Shown: one piece after another, positions 35,701-46,484 of the stretch
How positions within the stretch are numbered: position 1 is the stretch's first letter
Layout: every line of letters starts with the position of its first letter
Origin: Symsagittifera roscoffensis
Lineage: Eukaryota; Xenacoelomorpha; Acoela; Convolutidae
DNA: 64,000 nt
Assembly: GCF_963678635.1 (NCBI RefSeq)
Contig: NC_087063.1
Coordinates: 15,565,006-15,629,005 of the forward strand
Direction: 5' to 3'
Translations under genes and position numbers: made by a program
Notes under the pieces: model-generated
The model's database searches: none
What the model saw: only the letters and a program-made list of their open reading frames with translations
What the model was told of the DNA's origin: nothing

Positions 35701-38700
35701 CTTTTCATAACACATCTTCCAAAAACAGACAAATTTTTGATTAAGTTATGTTTTTCGAAACGTTTAATATTTCTCGATACAATAAAAAAGCTACTTCCAA
35801 CCTTGCTCCATCGTCTCATCTTCCCTCACAAAAACGACACTCCTGGTCGGATCTTCGCCTTCTTCCACTAAGGGCGCATTTCTTACTTCCTCTTTAACTT
35901 GTCTAATATAGTCCTGCCTCTGCTCTTCATAAGTCGGCAAACTATCAGCTACCATGTCTGTTGCAGACTCCGTTGAACTCGTTTGTCCGATGCAGTCACT
36001 ACTGTCTACATGCTCTATTACTATATTAGGTCTTGCTGATTCGTTCCGAAATAAATTGCTACTGAATTCGGTTTGACCTTGAGACACCGATTCAGAACTA
36101 TTCGTTTGTTCTGTAGTTTCTATAGTTTCGTCTTCGGTAGCATCTGAGTCCCTGTTATTTTCCGCTGAAATTGCTATGGTATGAAAAGTAGCTGCATCAC
36201 TGGGTGAACTTGGAGATGTATGTTCGACATTGTGAATAGTCAATTCAGATACGGTAGTAAGTCCGGTCGAGCCAGTTTGATGATTTAAAGATTCTGACAC
36301 ATCTACGGCAAACAAAAGCAAGACATCTTATTTTGACCATTGTTGGTGGAAAAGATCTTGTTCAGGGACAAAGTTTTTTTGCTACGTTACGAAATCATTA
36401 AAAAAACACCGTTTTAGAATAGCTGCAAAGGCAAAAAGACCACTCTTTTCAATGTTTCCATACCGTGGCTTCCCTGATTATTTGCAGTTGATGTCGGCTC
36501 TTCTTCTGCTCCTCCAAATTGCTGCTCTAACATTTCGTTCAAAATACTGCCAAATCTAGCGATGTTCACGGAAGGTCCACTGCCTCTAGACTCATTGCGG
36601 CTGCTTGCGCCAACATCATCAGGTACTTCCTCTACTCCTGGGTTCCCATCGTCGACATCTCTGTCGGTAGCACCACTTGTTTCAGACACTGCTGGATTTT
36701 GATCTGAGTTTGTCTGACTGCTCTGAGCAGGTCTGGCTTGGGGTCCAGTGTCACTCCAATCGCCTCTGATTCTCAACCTTCTGAAGATTGATCTTCGGTT
36801 TTGTGACTGTCCATCCGTGCTGTTGTTGCTATCTGGCAGTGGAGATATGTTGGCTGCTGGGTGATCGCGAGGTTGTATTGGTGCAGCTGCATTTCGTGGA
36901 GTTGCATGTTTTCTGTTACAAATCAATAAGTAAAATGGTTAGAGCCAAATACGTACAGAAAAATTTGCTTTATTGAATAATATACTATACGACTAGGATT
37001 GAAACATTTTAAATAATTAAAGTCCATCTATTCTACATTGCTGACTTAACTTTTACAGAATAGTCATTGCTCGAACTTTTTTCAACAACAATGTACCAAA
37101 AACGATGCTCGAAGGGGCGAGGAAATTGTTCAACGGGGCTTTGAAGGGGCTAGGAAATGTTCGAAGTGTAGAAAAATAAGAGTAGACCGGAATTGAAACG
37201 ACTACCTTGGATGCATCTATGACCGATTGTCATACATAGCTCGTGAATCAGAGCTTTCCACTAGACTATTTGCGTACAAATTAAGCAATGAACAAATACG
37301 GTACTTCGTTTCCGAGCATTAAACTCGGCAAAATTTACAGATCTATTGTCCCTTATGTTAATACATGGAATCATTAGCGAATTTATGGGGGAAGTGAGGG
37401 CATTACATTGTTTTCAGTTACTTGAGAAACGCAGGCCAAAGGGTACCCGCTTTGTTTTATTCTTAAAATTTTTCGAAGGGTTACCTTTGGCTTCGGATCC
37501 CTTTGGCTGAGATCATACAAAAACGGTGTAATTTTTTTAGGCGATGAGGTGAAACTTGTGTCGTACAGGCCGGTCTCATAATGCTACATCACCCTACGAT
37601 CATTCCCGACAAACGGTCTACCGGACATTTATCGATTTCATGCTTGTAGACCTTCTTAGCGGAAGCCGCATCTTGACCTTCAGTGTGCAAGCTTCTCTCT
37701 CGCTAGATTGCGGACCAAGATACAACTGAAGAGAATTTTGAAAATTTGGTCAAATTGTAACTATCGGCTGACCTAGAGTACATCCAACAAATCCACAACC
37801 AGACTCTGGAGCTGAATGAGATAAACTGGTCAATCAGCCTTCATAAGTGAGAAGGACTACATCCAATAACAAAACTTGTGTAACACAGAGGCGAAGCTGC
37901 GCTTCGCAAACACTAGCGAGAACACGACCAAAAAGCAGCTCTATCAAGTGAATAAAGAAAAAGTAGAAATAAGCCTCGACTTACCAAAAACTCGGCTACG
38001 TGTAGGATTCGAATCTGCAACCTACTGCAATCAAGAGATTTTGAGTCTCACGCACTATACCCTCAGCCACGCAAGCTTAACAACCGACAAACACTCGTCA
38101 CGAATAAAGCAGCTACATATACTAATAAATTGCCAATGCCATTCAGCAAAAGTGGCACCAAATACTAAAAGACTCAATTTTGCAAGCAATAATTTGGAAT
38201 ATAACATACTGAAGGCATCCACACTAACTTTGTAAGCAAAAAAAATCGGAAAGTATAAAGCCACATTATGTATAAATTATGCATTTCAAAAACTGCGATT
38301 GATATTGAGTTAGAAAATTTCTGAAATCGAGATTTCATTATTATTAGGTTGTTTGAATCACTTTTTTTTCGGTTCATTTGATGAACTAAAAATGCATCAA
38401 CTGTGTTAACTTATTACTATTCAAATTTCAAAGCACATGCAATCAAAAAGCTGTATAGGTGCCCCAAAAGTGGCACCAATAGTTGCGACTTAGGTTAGTA
38501 AAAAAAGAAGGATCGTACTAAAATACTCGCATCGCAAGTAAAAAATGATCTACCAGATGGCGAATTTGGAAGTGAGCGTCAAGTCTAGAGGAAAATGTGA
38601 GATTCCAATCTTTCAGCAAAATACCATCGATCTTTACCAACTGTCGTGAACGCGCTGCTCAGATTGGAGCAAACCTTTCTGTAACAGTTCGCACTGCCTA

Positions 38701-41700
38701 ACGACCTTCTACAGCATGAAACTGCTGTAAAAACTCTATTTGATCTAATATAAACGAAGATCACTAATTGAGTGTGGCTTAAGCACACATCTACAGAGAA
38801 GGAGAAATAAACGTTCACAGCGTCAGAGACAGATTTTAAACTCAATTTTAAAGTAATGATTTTGTTAAATTTTGAATTCAATTAAGGTAGCATTTTTAGA
38901 CTCACTTCTCTAATTCGCGCATGGAACGGAACGTAATTGTGGTATTATTGCCTGATAGTCAATTTTACAGCAGCCGTTTCGAAGATTCACTTAATGTGGC
39001 AGTTCTTGTGACAAAAAAGTAATCACTGAACGAAAATTCCTACTTTTCCGAGCACATGGACTGCTCATTCAGTCGTGTCCTGCGACTGGTGTACTGTCCA
39101 TCTACTCCGAACAGATATAAAGAGTCTCCCGAGTAACTCACGAGCACTTCTTTACCCGAGCGGGGACAAAACTTCACACTGGTTATTCTCTTCCTCACTG
39201 GCCTGTCACTGTTTTCGTTCTCACTTCAACAAACAAGATACCAAAATAAGTAACCGAAATCATAAATAGTGAAAGCTACACTATTATTTCTTTCATTATA
39301 ATCTATGATTCGGTTTGTTCCGAATTTAGACTAAAAAGATGAAATATTAGTGCTCGGGGTGTTTTTTTCTTCAGACTTTTTAACTAGCAAATTTTGACGA
39401 ATTTTTTACAGTCTAAAAGATATTGATACCCTGAGCTCAAAACTAAAAAAGTTATTTTACCTGTGATTAATTTCCACGAAAACATGGGGTTTGAAATTGA
39501 GAATACTTGGGAACAAAATATCCTAAATTACTGTAGATTGCGTCTGCTGTGGCTAACTTGGGCGCGTTGAGTGGACAGAAGCGCATGAATGCCCCTTTAA
39601 GTCCCCTGTTGCTGCTCTGGGGGTCCATGAAGCGCCTGTCCATCAGACGCACAATCCCATCAGTGCAACTCACTGCCATCTGACAGGGTTTCAACTGATT
39701 TACTGCGATTGAACTCACTCCACACGAGGACTTGTAGATGACGTCATGATTGCAGAGGAATCTAGAATCAGATATGCTCGTTGTAAATTCCATACACAAC
39801 TAATTGAAAAGCTTGTCGAACGAGCAGTACACAATTGACAAAAATTGAAATGCAATAATTGTACCACACAATTTTTTTTCAACATCCCTGGTTGTGATAA
39901 TGAATGCGTTTCTCAATTTGTTCCCTCAGCCTTTTGATTTCTGAATTTTTTCATTTGGGCTGAAAACTACGTGACAATCCAATATGATAAAGCTTTATCT
40001 TGAAACAAAGTTTTAAGTGTGTTTTTTTTTCAAGTTTAGGTAAACTTTCTGGTGTGACGGAAACTAAAGATCCGATTAAGATGAGCAAGATGCAGTGACC
40101 TATAAAAGAACTATATAAAAACAAGGAAGCATAAGCCGACAACATCCAACATATCAGCAATCTAGCAAACTCCAGGAGCATATCAGTGACTTATTAGCAA
40201 CGCATTTATATTTAAGGGACTATATTATATCCGGAAAGCATCCGGCAGATAGAGATATGAAAATCCCATAATCTTGTTTTTCTTCCAAGAAAGTATCAAT
40301 TTTCAACAGCTTCGAAATACAAAACTACCGTTTCTTGCAGCTGGTCCTCACTCTAGTGTCAAAAAGTCGCACTGATCCGTCTTCCCCGCAGGATATGAAT
40401 GAGTAAGGCTCCTCGTTTATAATTTCAACTCCAGCAGTGGATCCCTGAACACAAAGACAACTGATACAACAATCATTATCTGATAAACACGCGCAATCGA
40501 CTCAATTATCTATCCACAACAACTCATCGAATACCGACAAATAAAGATGTTAGATCACAAATATCGACGCATGTTTAGTAAGCACAATAACCAATACTCT
40601 AGACTGCTTTAAAAAATTAATACCGAGAAAATTACGAGGCCAAGCTGTGCACTAGATAGGCGCACATTTTGGCGTGCTTGGGTCACTGGAATATAGAGAC
40701 AATTCTTTTAAAATGTTAAAATTGTTAACATTTGCGCCTGACAATGGAGTTTCTTCAGGTTTAAGAAATTGAAGAAAGCTCTTAAATTTGAATCAACTGC
40801 GGCTATTTGAATCTATGGAAAATTTGATAATAAAACTTCAATCCAAGATTTCTCTTTGACAGACCACTTAATTAGTAGAAGCGCCCGTTTCAGATTTGTA
40901 TGTAAGATACAAGATGCCACCTAAATTCGACTGCAAAGATGCTCGTCCAAAAAAGTCCTGAAAACCATTTAAAATGTGGATGAAATTCATGAAGGCCCGA
41001 CTAAGGTTTATTTGGCTAACCTGGTGACATGTGAACCTGAATGAGCCATAAGTCTCCGGTCTCAACACATCAGTGTACATCAACTGACCATCGCCGGAAC
41101 AGGACACTATTTTGGCGTCATCTGAGAAGGGGAGGAACTTGGCGTTGAAGATGTTGGATCGGTGGCCTGATCGGATGCTCGTCAGACATCGACCTTCAAA
41201 GGGGTTCCAGATCTTCAGAAGAAGATCATCAGATCCAGACAGCAGAAGACGGCCTCAACAGTTCAAATAAACTATAGATTTCCATTCAATTCTAATGACA
41301 AGCTTTTTGACCCATTATATACTCTTATAACAAGTTTAGAGAGATATAACGAAGAGAAAACAAATCCTGCAAGTTTCACTTCGATTTCAAAAACTGAGAT
41401 TGCATCGAAAAAAAGGATTATGAAAGTAAAATATTTTGCACCGCAAAACCAGGGTTTAATCATTGCCAGAATGATCAAACTTATTGAATTTACCACTTTG
41501 ATTCCAAAAAATTGTGTTCACACATCCATCATGAGCCTCAAAACACCTGTCCAATTTCATTCTGTAGATCAGACTGATTGAATCCTTGAACCCGTTGCTC
41601 TCTGCATGTTTCTGACTTCCAGCCAATAAACCGAACTTGCGTTGCTGGAGCCAGTCCGGAAACACGACAGGAGGCGAAAGTCGCTCGGACTCGAAAGGGA

Positions 41701-41722
41701 ACCTTCTCTCCACGCATCGCAT
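26405..41722 (-). CDS. DCAF6: DDB1- and CUL4-associated factor 6 (WD40 substrate receptor)
   Basis: Family knowledge: DCAF6 (NRIP/IQWD1) is a WD40 receptor for CUL4-DDB1 ubiquitin ligases and a nuclear-receptor cofactor. Ten exons join in frame on the minus strand: 41,494-41,722; 41,021-41,253; 40,329-40,444; 39,558-39,761; 39,044-39,202; 36,464-36,912; 35,802-36,302; 35,095-35,570; 34,404-34,609; 26,405-26,747. They give 971 residues, against 860 in human. Diagnostic segments are [76 protein letters not shown] and [13 protein letters not shown]-terminal WD repeats are separated from the last two by a long acidic Ser-rich linker. Exons 6-9 lie in a tandem duplication, and this model skips the second, damaged set. 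A clear IQ motif was not seen. Confidence 0.9.
28767..28972 (-). CDS. DCAF6: DCAF6 exon 9' (duplicate, distal copy)
   Basis: Same splice sites as exon 9 (acceptor TTTTTCAG, donor AG/GTGAGG). Reads [18 protein letters not shown] with Ile where the other copy has Thr in the GDDYV-x-TGSD stretch. Confidence 0.75.
29082..29146 (-). repeat. tRNA-like segment in DCAF6 intron
   Basis: The minus strand has a B-box-like GTCCGGGTTTGAATC and upstream tRNA-like sequence, but no convincing cloverleaf. Probably a tRNA-derived repeat relic. The duplicate is at 34,718-34,784. Confidence 0.45.
29457..29932 (-). CDS. DCAF6: DCAF6 exon 8' (duplicate, distal copy)
   Basis: Open throughout with exon 8 splice sites. 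Two amino-acid differences from exon 8 (Ile for Arg in DST-x-ARQ; Leu for Val in WAN-x-TSG). Confidence 0.72.
30164..30664 (-). pseudogene. DCAF6: DCAF6 exon 7' with nonsense codon (distal copy)
   Basis: The duplicate of exon 7 carries TAG at 30,177-30,179 where the other copy has GAG (GAT GAG ACG becomes GAT TAG ACG), five codons before the donor. It also has several missense differences, such as Ala for Thr in GS-x-GLT and Glu for Val in TDM-x-ADSLP. A transcript using this exon would end before the last WD repeats and the C-terminal helix. Confidence 0.85.
30825..31273 (-). CDS. DCAF6: DCAF6 exon 6' (duplicate, distal copy)
   Basis: Open with exon 6 splice sites. The strongly conserved RGDWSDTG reads RDDWSDTG here (GGC changed to GAC), a Gly-to-Asp change in the most conserved linker motif of the family. 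Confidence 0.75.
32226..32890 (-). repeat. tRNA-Leu-like SINE with terminal hairpin
   Basis: One end carries GCGAAGC-TGC-GCTTCGC (7-bp perfect hairpin). The minus strand then has a tRNA-like segment (32,341-32,414) with an A box (GCGTGGCTGAGGG), an anticodon-loop-like GAGACTCAAAATCTC (CAA) and a B box GATTCGAATCC. About 450 bp of unique body follow, including ATCAACTGTGTTAACTTATTAC. Other copies are at 37,885, 42,264, 43,640, 52,370 and 58,284. Confidence 0.8.
34404..34609 (-). CDS. DCAF6: DCAF6 exon 9
   Basis: Phase-0 entry, phase-2 exit (AG/GTGAGG). Encodes the penultimate WD repeat ([32 protein letters not shown]). Confidence 0.9.
35095..35570 (-). CDS. DCAF6: DCAF6 exon 8
   Basis: Acceptor TTTCAATAG, donor CGG/GTAAAA. 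Encodes Ser-rich linker, a basic [11 protein letters not shown] helix and an acidic [15 protein letters not shown] run before [12 protein letters not shown]. Confidence 0.85.
35802..36302 (-). CDS. DCAF6: DCAF6 exon 7
   Basis: Acceptor TTTGCCGTAG, donor CAAG/GTTGGA. Phase 1 in and out. Encodes the low-complexity acidic Ser/Thr/Glu linker. An alternative donor 7 bases downstream fits only a less likely acceptor in exon 8. Confidence 0.85.
36464..36912 (-). CDS. DCAF6: DCAF6 exon 6
   Basis: Acceptor TTTGTAACAG, donor CACG/GTATGG. Carries [18 protein letters not shown], nearly identical to vertebrate DCAF6, and [17 protein letters not shown], comparable to the helix after the DWSDTG motif. Confidence 0.9.
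37885..38530 (-). repeat. tRNA-Leu-like SINE with terminal hairpin (duplicate)
   Basis: Copy of the 32,226 element in the second 5.65-kb unit. The tRNA-like segment is at 38,001-38,074. Confidence 0.8.
39044..39202 (-). CDS. DCAF6: DCAF6 exon 5
   Basis: Encodes [21 protein letters not shown] and [10 protein letters not shown], the WD strand that matches DGQEILVSYSSDYIYLFD in vertebrates. Donor GAAAA/GTAGGA. An alternative upstream acceptor (TTGAAG, adding about 7 codons) keeps the same frame. Confidence 0.85.
39348..39490. repeat. Dispersed repeat shared with 6,158-6,320
   Basis: Diverged copy of the intergenic segment at 6.2 kb. It sits in the intron just downstream of exon 4. Confidence 0.6.
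39558..39761 (-). CDS. DCAF6: DCAF6 exon 4
   Basis: Encodes [20 protein letters not shown] and VRLMDRRF, a WD repeat with the D-x-R element used for DDB1 docking. Donor CAA/GTTAGC. Confidence 0.88.
40329..40444 (-). CDS. DCAF6: DCAF6 exon 3
   Basis: Encodes [20 protein letters not shown], nearly identical to the vertebrate segment. Acceptor TGTTCAG, donor AACG/GTAGTT. Confidence 0.92.
41021..41253 (-). CDS. DCAF6: DCAF6 exon 2
   Basis: Encodes [17 protein letters not shown], then [20 protein letters not shown] and [14 protein letters not shown]. Donor CAG/GTTAGC. Confidence 0.92.
41494..41722 (-). CDS. DCAF6: DCAF6 exon 1 (start codon)
   Basis: The ATG at 41,720-41,722 is the first in-frame ATG upstream of [15 protein letters not shown]. 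The N-terminal 60 residues ([13 protein letters not shown]...) are not conserved with vertebrates, so the start is likely but not certain. Donor AGTG/GTAAAT. Confidence 0.8.
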
Positions 41723-42263
41723 GGCTATTGGCACGTTATTCACTCCAGCAAAATCATGCTATACATTCTACAAATGAGACTTATCTTTTTCCTGCAGCGT
41801 TTAGTTCCATTACTAGGCGTGCGTTAACGCTTCGCCATTTTCAACTACCTGAAAAAACACGACCGTGGTTAGTACTGAAACAAAGTGTCATGCCTCCTTT
41901 TATTTTGTACTGAAAACTCTCTTCAACTGAGAAAGAAAATGCTGACATTTTGAAAAAAGTAACAAAACTAAGAAAAGCAAAAATACACACAGACAAGGTG
42001 GCGCTTTCCCCTCTCGCAAAATACTTGAGATGAAAAACGCAAGGATTCCAGGACATCACGTAGATGCAGTAGAAGTGTTGCCGTGTAATTCATAATTTTT
42101 CAAGCCAGGAAATTTCAATGCAAATAAAAAAGAAAAAAACATTAATTTTCCAGGTTTTCGTAATCATTTTAAATAATTTTTCGAAATTTAACACAGGCGA
42201 ACCTGCAGATTCGCAAGCGAAAAAGCGGCCAAAAATTCGAGAGCTCTGAAATGCACAAAAACA

Positions 42264-42560
42264 CAAAATTTGGATGTAATAATTTGGAATATAATAAACT
42301 AAAGGCAACCACACTAACTTTGCATGCAATAAATTGTAGTGTGAAAAGTCATATTTAGTATAAATTGTGAATTTCAAGAATTTCGTCAAGTATTTTGAGT
42401 ATGAGAATTTCTGAAAAAGAGTTTTAATTATTGCACTGTTGTATGAAACAAAGAGCTTTTTTCGCTTGCATTGATGATTTAAAAAGCATCAACTGTGTTA
42501 ATTTATTACAAATCAAATAGCAAAGCACATGGTATTAGAGTGCCATTTCAGCCCCTGATT
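42264..42560 (-). repeat. SINE fragment (body)
   Basis: Shares AATTTGGAATATAA, GCATCAACTGTGTTAA and AAAGCACATG blocks with the 32,226 element. The tRNA-like part is missing. Confidence 0.7.
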
Positions 42561-43639
42561 GGAAATTGTGACCTAAACGAGCACTTTAGAAAAATCTCCT
42601 ATAGAACCAAATTTATTTGTGACTTAGTTAGGGAAAACGTTGCACCGTACTGCCATGGTCCGCTCCACTGTGCAAAGATGAACTTGAGGCCGTCAAAAAT
42701 AAACTTAAGCCATCCCAATGATTCTCTCATTACATTCTTAAAAGGAAAGTAAGTTCAATCACAACCAACACAACAGCCAACAGAGTATGCTGTCAATGAA
42801 GTCAAGGAAACCAAAAACTTCTATGAACTTTAAGAACCTTTTATCATTGAGACATCTTTTATATCAATAACCCAATTAGGAAATACTGGTTGAATAGGTA
42901 AGTTTTTATTCCGCTGAAAACCTGAAAAGTAAATTCCGATTTCGAAAATTAAAAAAAAAAGATTTCTTTTCGGGCCATTAGCACTTCCGTAAGTGGGTAA
43001 TTTGAGACGAGTTGAAAAAAAAATCAAGTCGAACCGCAAAAAAATTATGTCAGTGTGGCCAATTCCTGGGACTTTTTCCTGGAAAAAATGAACCGCACTG
43101 ATGGAACTTATTTGAGCTTTTATTTTGGCGCCGCTTCCAGATCCACTCTCTCGGAGCATACTTTGATGTACGCGTGAAAAATCATTTGGAAGAAGAACTT
43201 CAGATGAATCAATAATCAAATAGCCAAAACTGAGATTTTGAGATTGATTTAAGGCTTTTCTTGCACCAAAAAATAGTTAAAAAAAGAAAAATTGCTTCGG
43301 CCAATTTTTTCTTTCATTTCCCACCCAATTCTAGTTACTTTTAGGGCGTCTTTCGATCAGATGAAGAATAAAATTTCCTAGATTATGAATAACAGCTTTA
43401 ATTTAATGCAGTTATCTCTGCAAAACAAAACCAATATTTCGAAAAAAATCTAAAAATTAGGTTCATTTTCAGATTTTTTTTTGCAATTCTGGCACCGTGG
43501 AATTGCTAAATAAAGCTGAAAAGACTGTTTTTTCACAACCAAACACCAAATTTTTGAAGCTTGAAAGTTTTTCGCTTTACTGGCTCCACATAAATCTCAA
43601 AAAAATCAAACCTGTTATGATGAAAACTGCGGAAACTTT

Positions 43640-43875
43640 TACGACAGGGGGCGAAGTTTCGCTTCGCAAACACTAGCCAGAACACTACAGAAAGTAGCTC
43701 TAAAAAGCAAAAAAAAGTAGAAATAAGCCTCGAATTAGCAAAAAAAAATAATCGGCTAGATCTGCGACTTAGAGATTATGAGTCTAACGCACTAAACACT
43801 CAGCCACGGACGCTTAATAGATCATAATCACTAGCCACAATTAAAGCAGAGATCAAACGCTATGAAATTTACACT
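43640..43875 (-). repeat. SINE fragment with hairpin and decayed tRNA-like segment
   Basis: Carries GGCGAAGTTTCGCTTCGC and CACTAGCCAGAACAC, and a shortened tRNA-like segment at about 43,762-43,822. Confidence 0.7.
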
Positions 43876-43954
43876 GCTACAAATCGTGACTATCGCAAAA
43901 ATGCCACCAAAATTTTCAGCTTACGACATCAAAAAGATAGCTGCTACACAGGAG

Positions 43955-44300
43955 CAGAACTAAGATTTTCTCGAGGGGGCGGATTTTCAAATAAGTTTTG
44001 AAAACTTTGTCAAGCGAGCGTTCGCAAATTCCGAGCGCTCGCAAATCACCAAAAAAGGCCGTTTTGGCCAAATTTTTTTTGCGCAATATTGAAAAACCAC
44101 GCCAAAAACAGGTGTGTTTTAGGCACTTATAGGACAGTTTTGACCTAAAGACTGTTTTTTTGGCGCTCTACCCTCTTAAAAATAGTATATACTGCCGCAG
44201 AATGTGCCTCTAGAAATGTTTTTAGTAAAGTTGAGGTCTTAAAAAGTAACAACGGGGGACTCTTTGGGTAGTCAGGGTGTCAAATCCCAGAGGGGGGACG
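43955..44300. mobile_element. CAGGGGCGGA-family MITE in reverse orientation
   Basis: The left end CAGGAGCAGAACTAAGATTTT, followed by GGGGGCGGATTTT, matches the complement of the right end at 15,216. It has an internal AGTATATACT palindrome. The right end and target duplication are unclear. Confidence 0.6.
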
Positions 44301-45028
44301 TCCCCTTTAAATACGCTACAACTGCTGTATGTTAAAAGCTCAACTTTACCTGTTTCTCAAATCGCCATAAAACCTTTCTTTCTAGTCGCTATTTAAAGCA
44401 CTTCTTAAAACCTTGGATACAATTATTTCAAATAAAATAAATCAAATCAATATTAATTTCAGCATCATACAGCAAAAATTATACTACGACGCAGAATTTA
44501 ACAAAACATCAACAAGAAAACATAGCCAACAGACAGCTGGAAACGTGTTACTGAAAAAAAAAAAACTAGGTTTTCCAGGAAAATACCAAGTTTTCAATTT
44601 AAAGAAATCTCATCTAAAACCTGTTATGAATTTCAAGGAACTTTAATTGATTCAGTTTTTTTGAAACAATTAAGCTTCTATGAGAAAACATTTGAAAAGA
44701 GACGAAGAATATGGTAGAGCTAAATTCTTTCAGCAACACAAGAATCAGCAGCTTAAAAGTCAGCTAATAAAGCTTTCAAGCAATCAATTACAAATCAATC
44801 TCGAAAAAATCAATAGTATCATTTGAGAACAAAAATTTGTTCATGTCATGTTTCCGCGGAATCTGCTTTGTTTTGTCTTTCTCTTTCGGCTTCGGGAAAA
44901 ATTGACCTGAAACAAGAAGCTTATAACTCACAGAATATATGTTTCAATAAATGTGACACAGAATTTTTCAAAATTTCATTTCAGTGTTCCTCTGAGTATC
45001 AATATTTTTTTACTATATAAGAAATAAA

Positions 45029-45700
45029 CAAGGATAGCCGGTTAATGTGCAAGTAGCTCAGAATGTTCCGTCCACAGTCTTAAAAAATACAAAAAAAAGT
45101 TTTTTTTTTCAAAATGGTGTCGTTGTCGTTTTTTCTGCATGTTGTGATAATAAGAACTAAAGGAAAAAATAAAACTTAGGCATATTTCAAAGTCATAACA
45201 AAATAGGTCAATTGTAAAACAGTTTTTGAAGAAAATGAATAGAAAAACGAAAAAAAAATTTGAAAAAATTTCAAAATTGTTTCAATTTTTTTTGCAGAAA
45301 TGTTTTGAATTTTCAAGTTTTTGAACCTCAAAATTGCGCTAAAAATTCCGAAAACTACTTTTATTTGAGAAAAAATAAGTTTTCACGGCTTAAATTATGC
45401 TTAAATATGCTATTGTAAGACTATACACGGTCACCTTTTAGCTCGAAATTAGACCAAAAATGAAAAATTTCATACCGGTTTTTCTCACCACTGTGAAAAA
45501 ATTTTCAAAATTTTTCAATGTCGTTCGAATTACGACTGAAGGGCTTTAATATAATATACCACTCAACCCAGTGTGATCAATATTTTCGGTACCTGATTTT
45601 GCGTGTAAAAAAGCAAAAAAAAAACTAAAACTCACCCGAATACTAAGTTCCTCTCCATTTTCAATGGTCGGAACAATAACAATAGCTGAGACAAGCTAGA
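45029..45700. repeat. Single unit of the stem-loop repeat family
   Basis: AAGGATAGCCGGTTAATGTGC with the loop AAGTA, followed by the same ordered blocks as the three units at 21.9-23.8 kb (GTCGTTCGAATTACGACTGAA, GGTACCTGATTTTGCGTG). Confidence 0.8.
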
Positions 45701-46274
45701 AAAAATTCTAATATCAAATAAATTGGGAGCAATTCTTAGTCTGAATAGCAAAAACTCACTCCGGTTTGCTCGACACAGAGAGAACTTTTTTGAAGTATAG
45801 TTTTGCCACCGTAGAAAAAGAACCACCCTGGACAATACTTAACTCCTACTCTTTGAAAATTGACATCGCCACAGAAGCAATTGCAACTATGAAAATTGGA
45901 CAGGAAATTATGGGAAGGAAAATCTCATCGCACAAAAGTTGTAAGTCCGAAAGAAAACAGGAAACCCATTAATAAAATTACCCGATTGTCAAGCAATTAG
46001 TGGCGAAAATGACATCAAATCCGAAAATGACATTAAAATCAAGACTAAAATTAGTTCGAATTTTACAGCAACTTCTGAAATTTTAAGTTTGCACAACAAA
46101 AATAATAGAAACACAAATCAAGTTTCTCAGCTCAAGCTTCTATGGAATTGCAAAAATTCCAATTTAAGCAACCATAATATTTCCTCCGCATTTGCACGAG
46201 ACTTGGATTGTATAGTCAGACCCCCTCCCCGACCAAATCAGCCCCGCCCGCGTAGACGTTCTTAATCATACTAC

Positions 46275-46484
46275 TTACTGATGCATGTAGAAGAAAATGT
46301 ATCCTGGCTTCTGTCTACTGACTAACACATTCCTCTCTTCCCTGTTGGTGACTGTCTCGTCGTCGAAACAGGACCAGGAGTCTGTCTTAGGGTTGTACAC
46401 ATCACTCACATAGTGTCCTCCAGAGACAGAATGGCCCAGATGACAGATGATACTCAACAGACGGTACGTGTGACTAGGGTCCAG
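46275..46484 (-). CDS. USP37: USP37 last exon (His box)
   Basis: LDPSHTYRLLSIICHLG, GGHYVSDVYN with the catalytic His, and FDDETV and GYIFFYMHQ before TAA. Confidence 0.93.
   Translation of the reverse strand: MDPSHTYRLLSIICHLGHSVSGGHYVSDVYNPKTDSWSCFDDETVTNREERNVLVSRQKPGYIFFYMHQ

Larger units (their letters stand above)
33035..38692. repeat. 5.65-kb tandem duplication within DCAF6, unit 2 (proximal copy)
   Basis: Second unit, with intact exons 6-9. It ends at ACAGTTCGC near 38,692, followed by the unique intron leading to exon 5. Confidence 0.95.
41723..46274. other. Intergenic region between USP37 and DCAF6
   Basis: No supported gene. It should hold the DCAF6 promoter. It contains SINE fragments (42,264-42,560; 43,640-43,870), a dispersed intronic-type repeat (42,830-43,070), a MITE (43,955-44,300) and a stem-loop repeat (45,029-45,700). 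Confidence 0.55.

Noticed and set aside
35795-35801. A DCAF6 exon 7 donor at AA/GTAGCT
   Set aside because: It needs a weak acceptor (GCAAG) inside exon 8. The CAAG/GTTGGA donor pairs in phase with the better TTTCAATAG acceptor.
46221-46255. A GC-rich stretch (CCCCTCCCC, CCCCGCCC) after the USP37 stop as a promoter
   Set aside because: It is isolated, and the nearest downstream minus-strand gene start is 4.5 kb away. There is no other promoter evidence.
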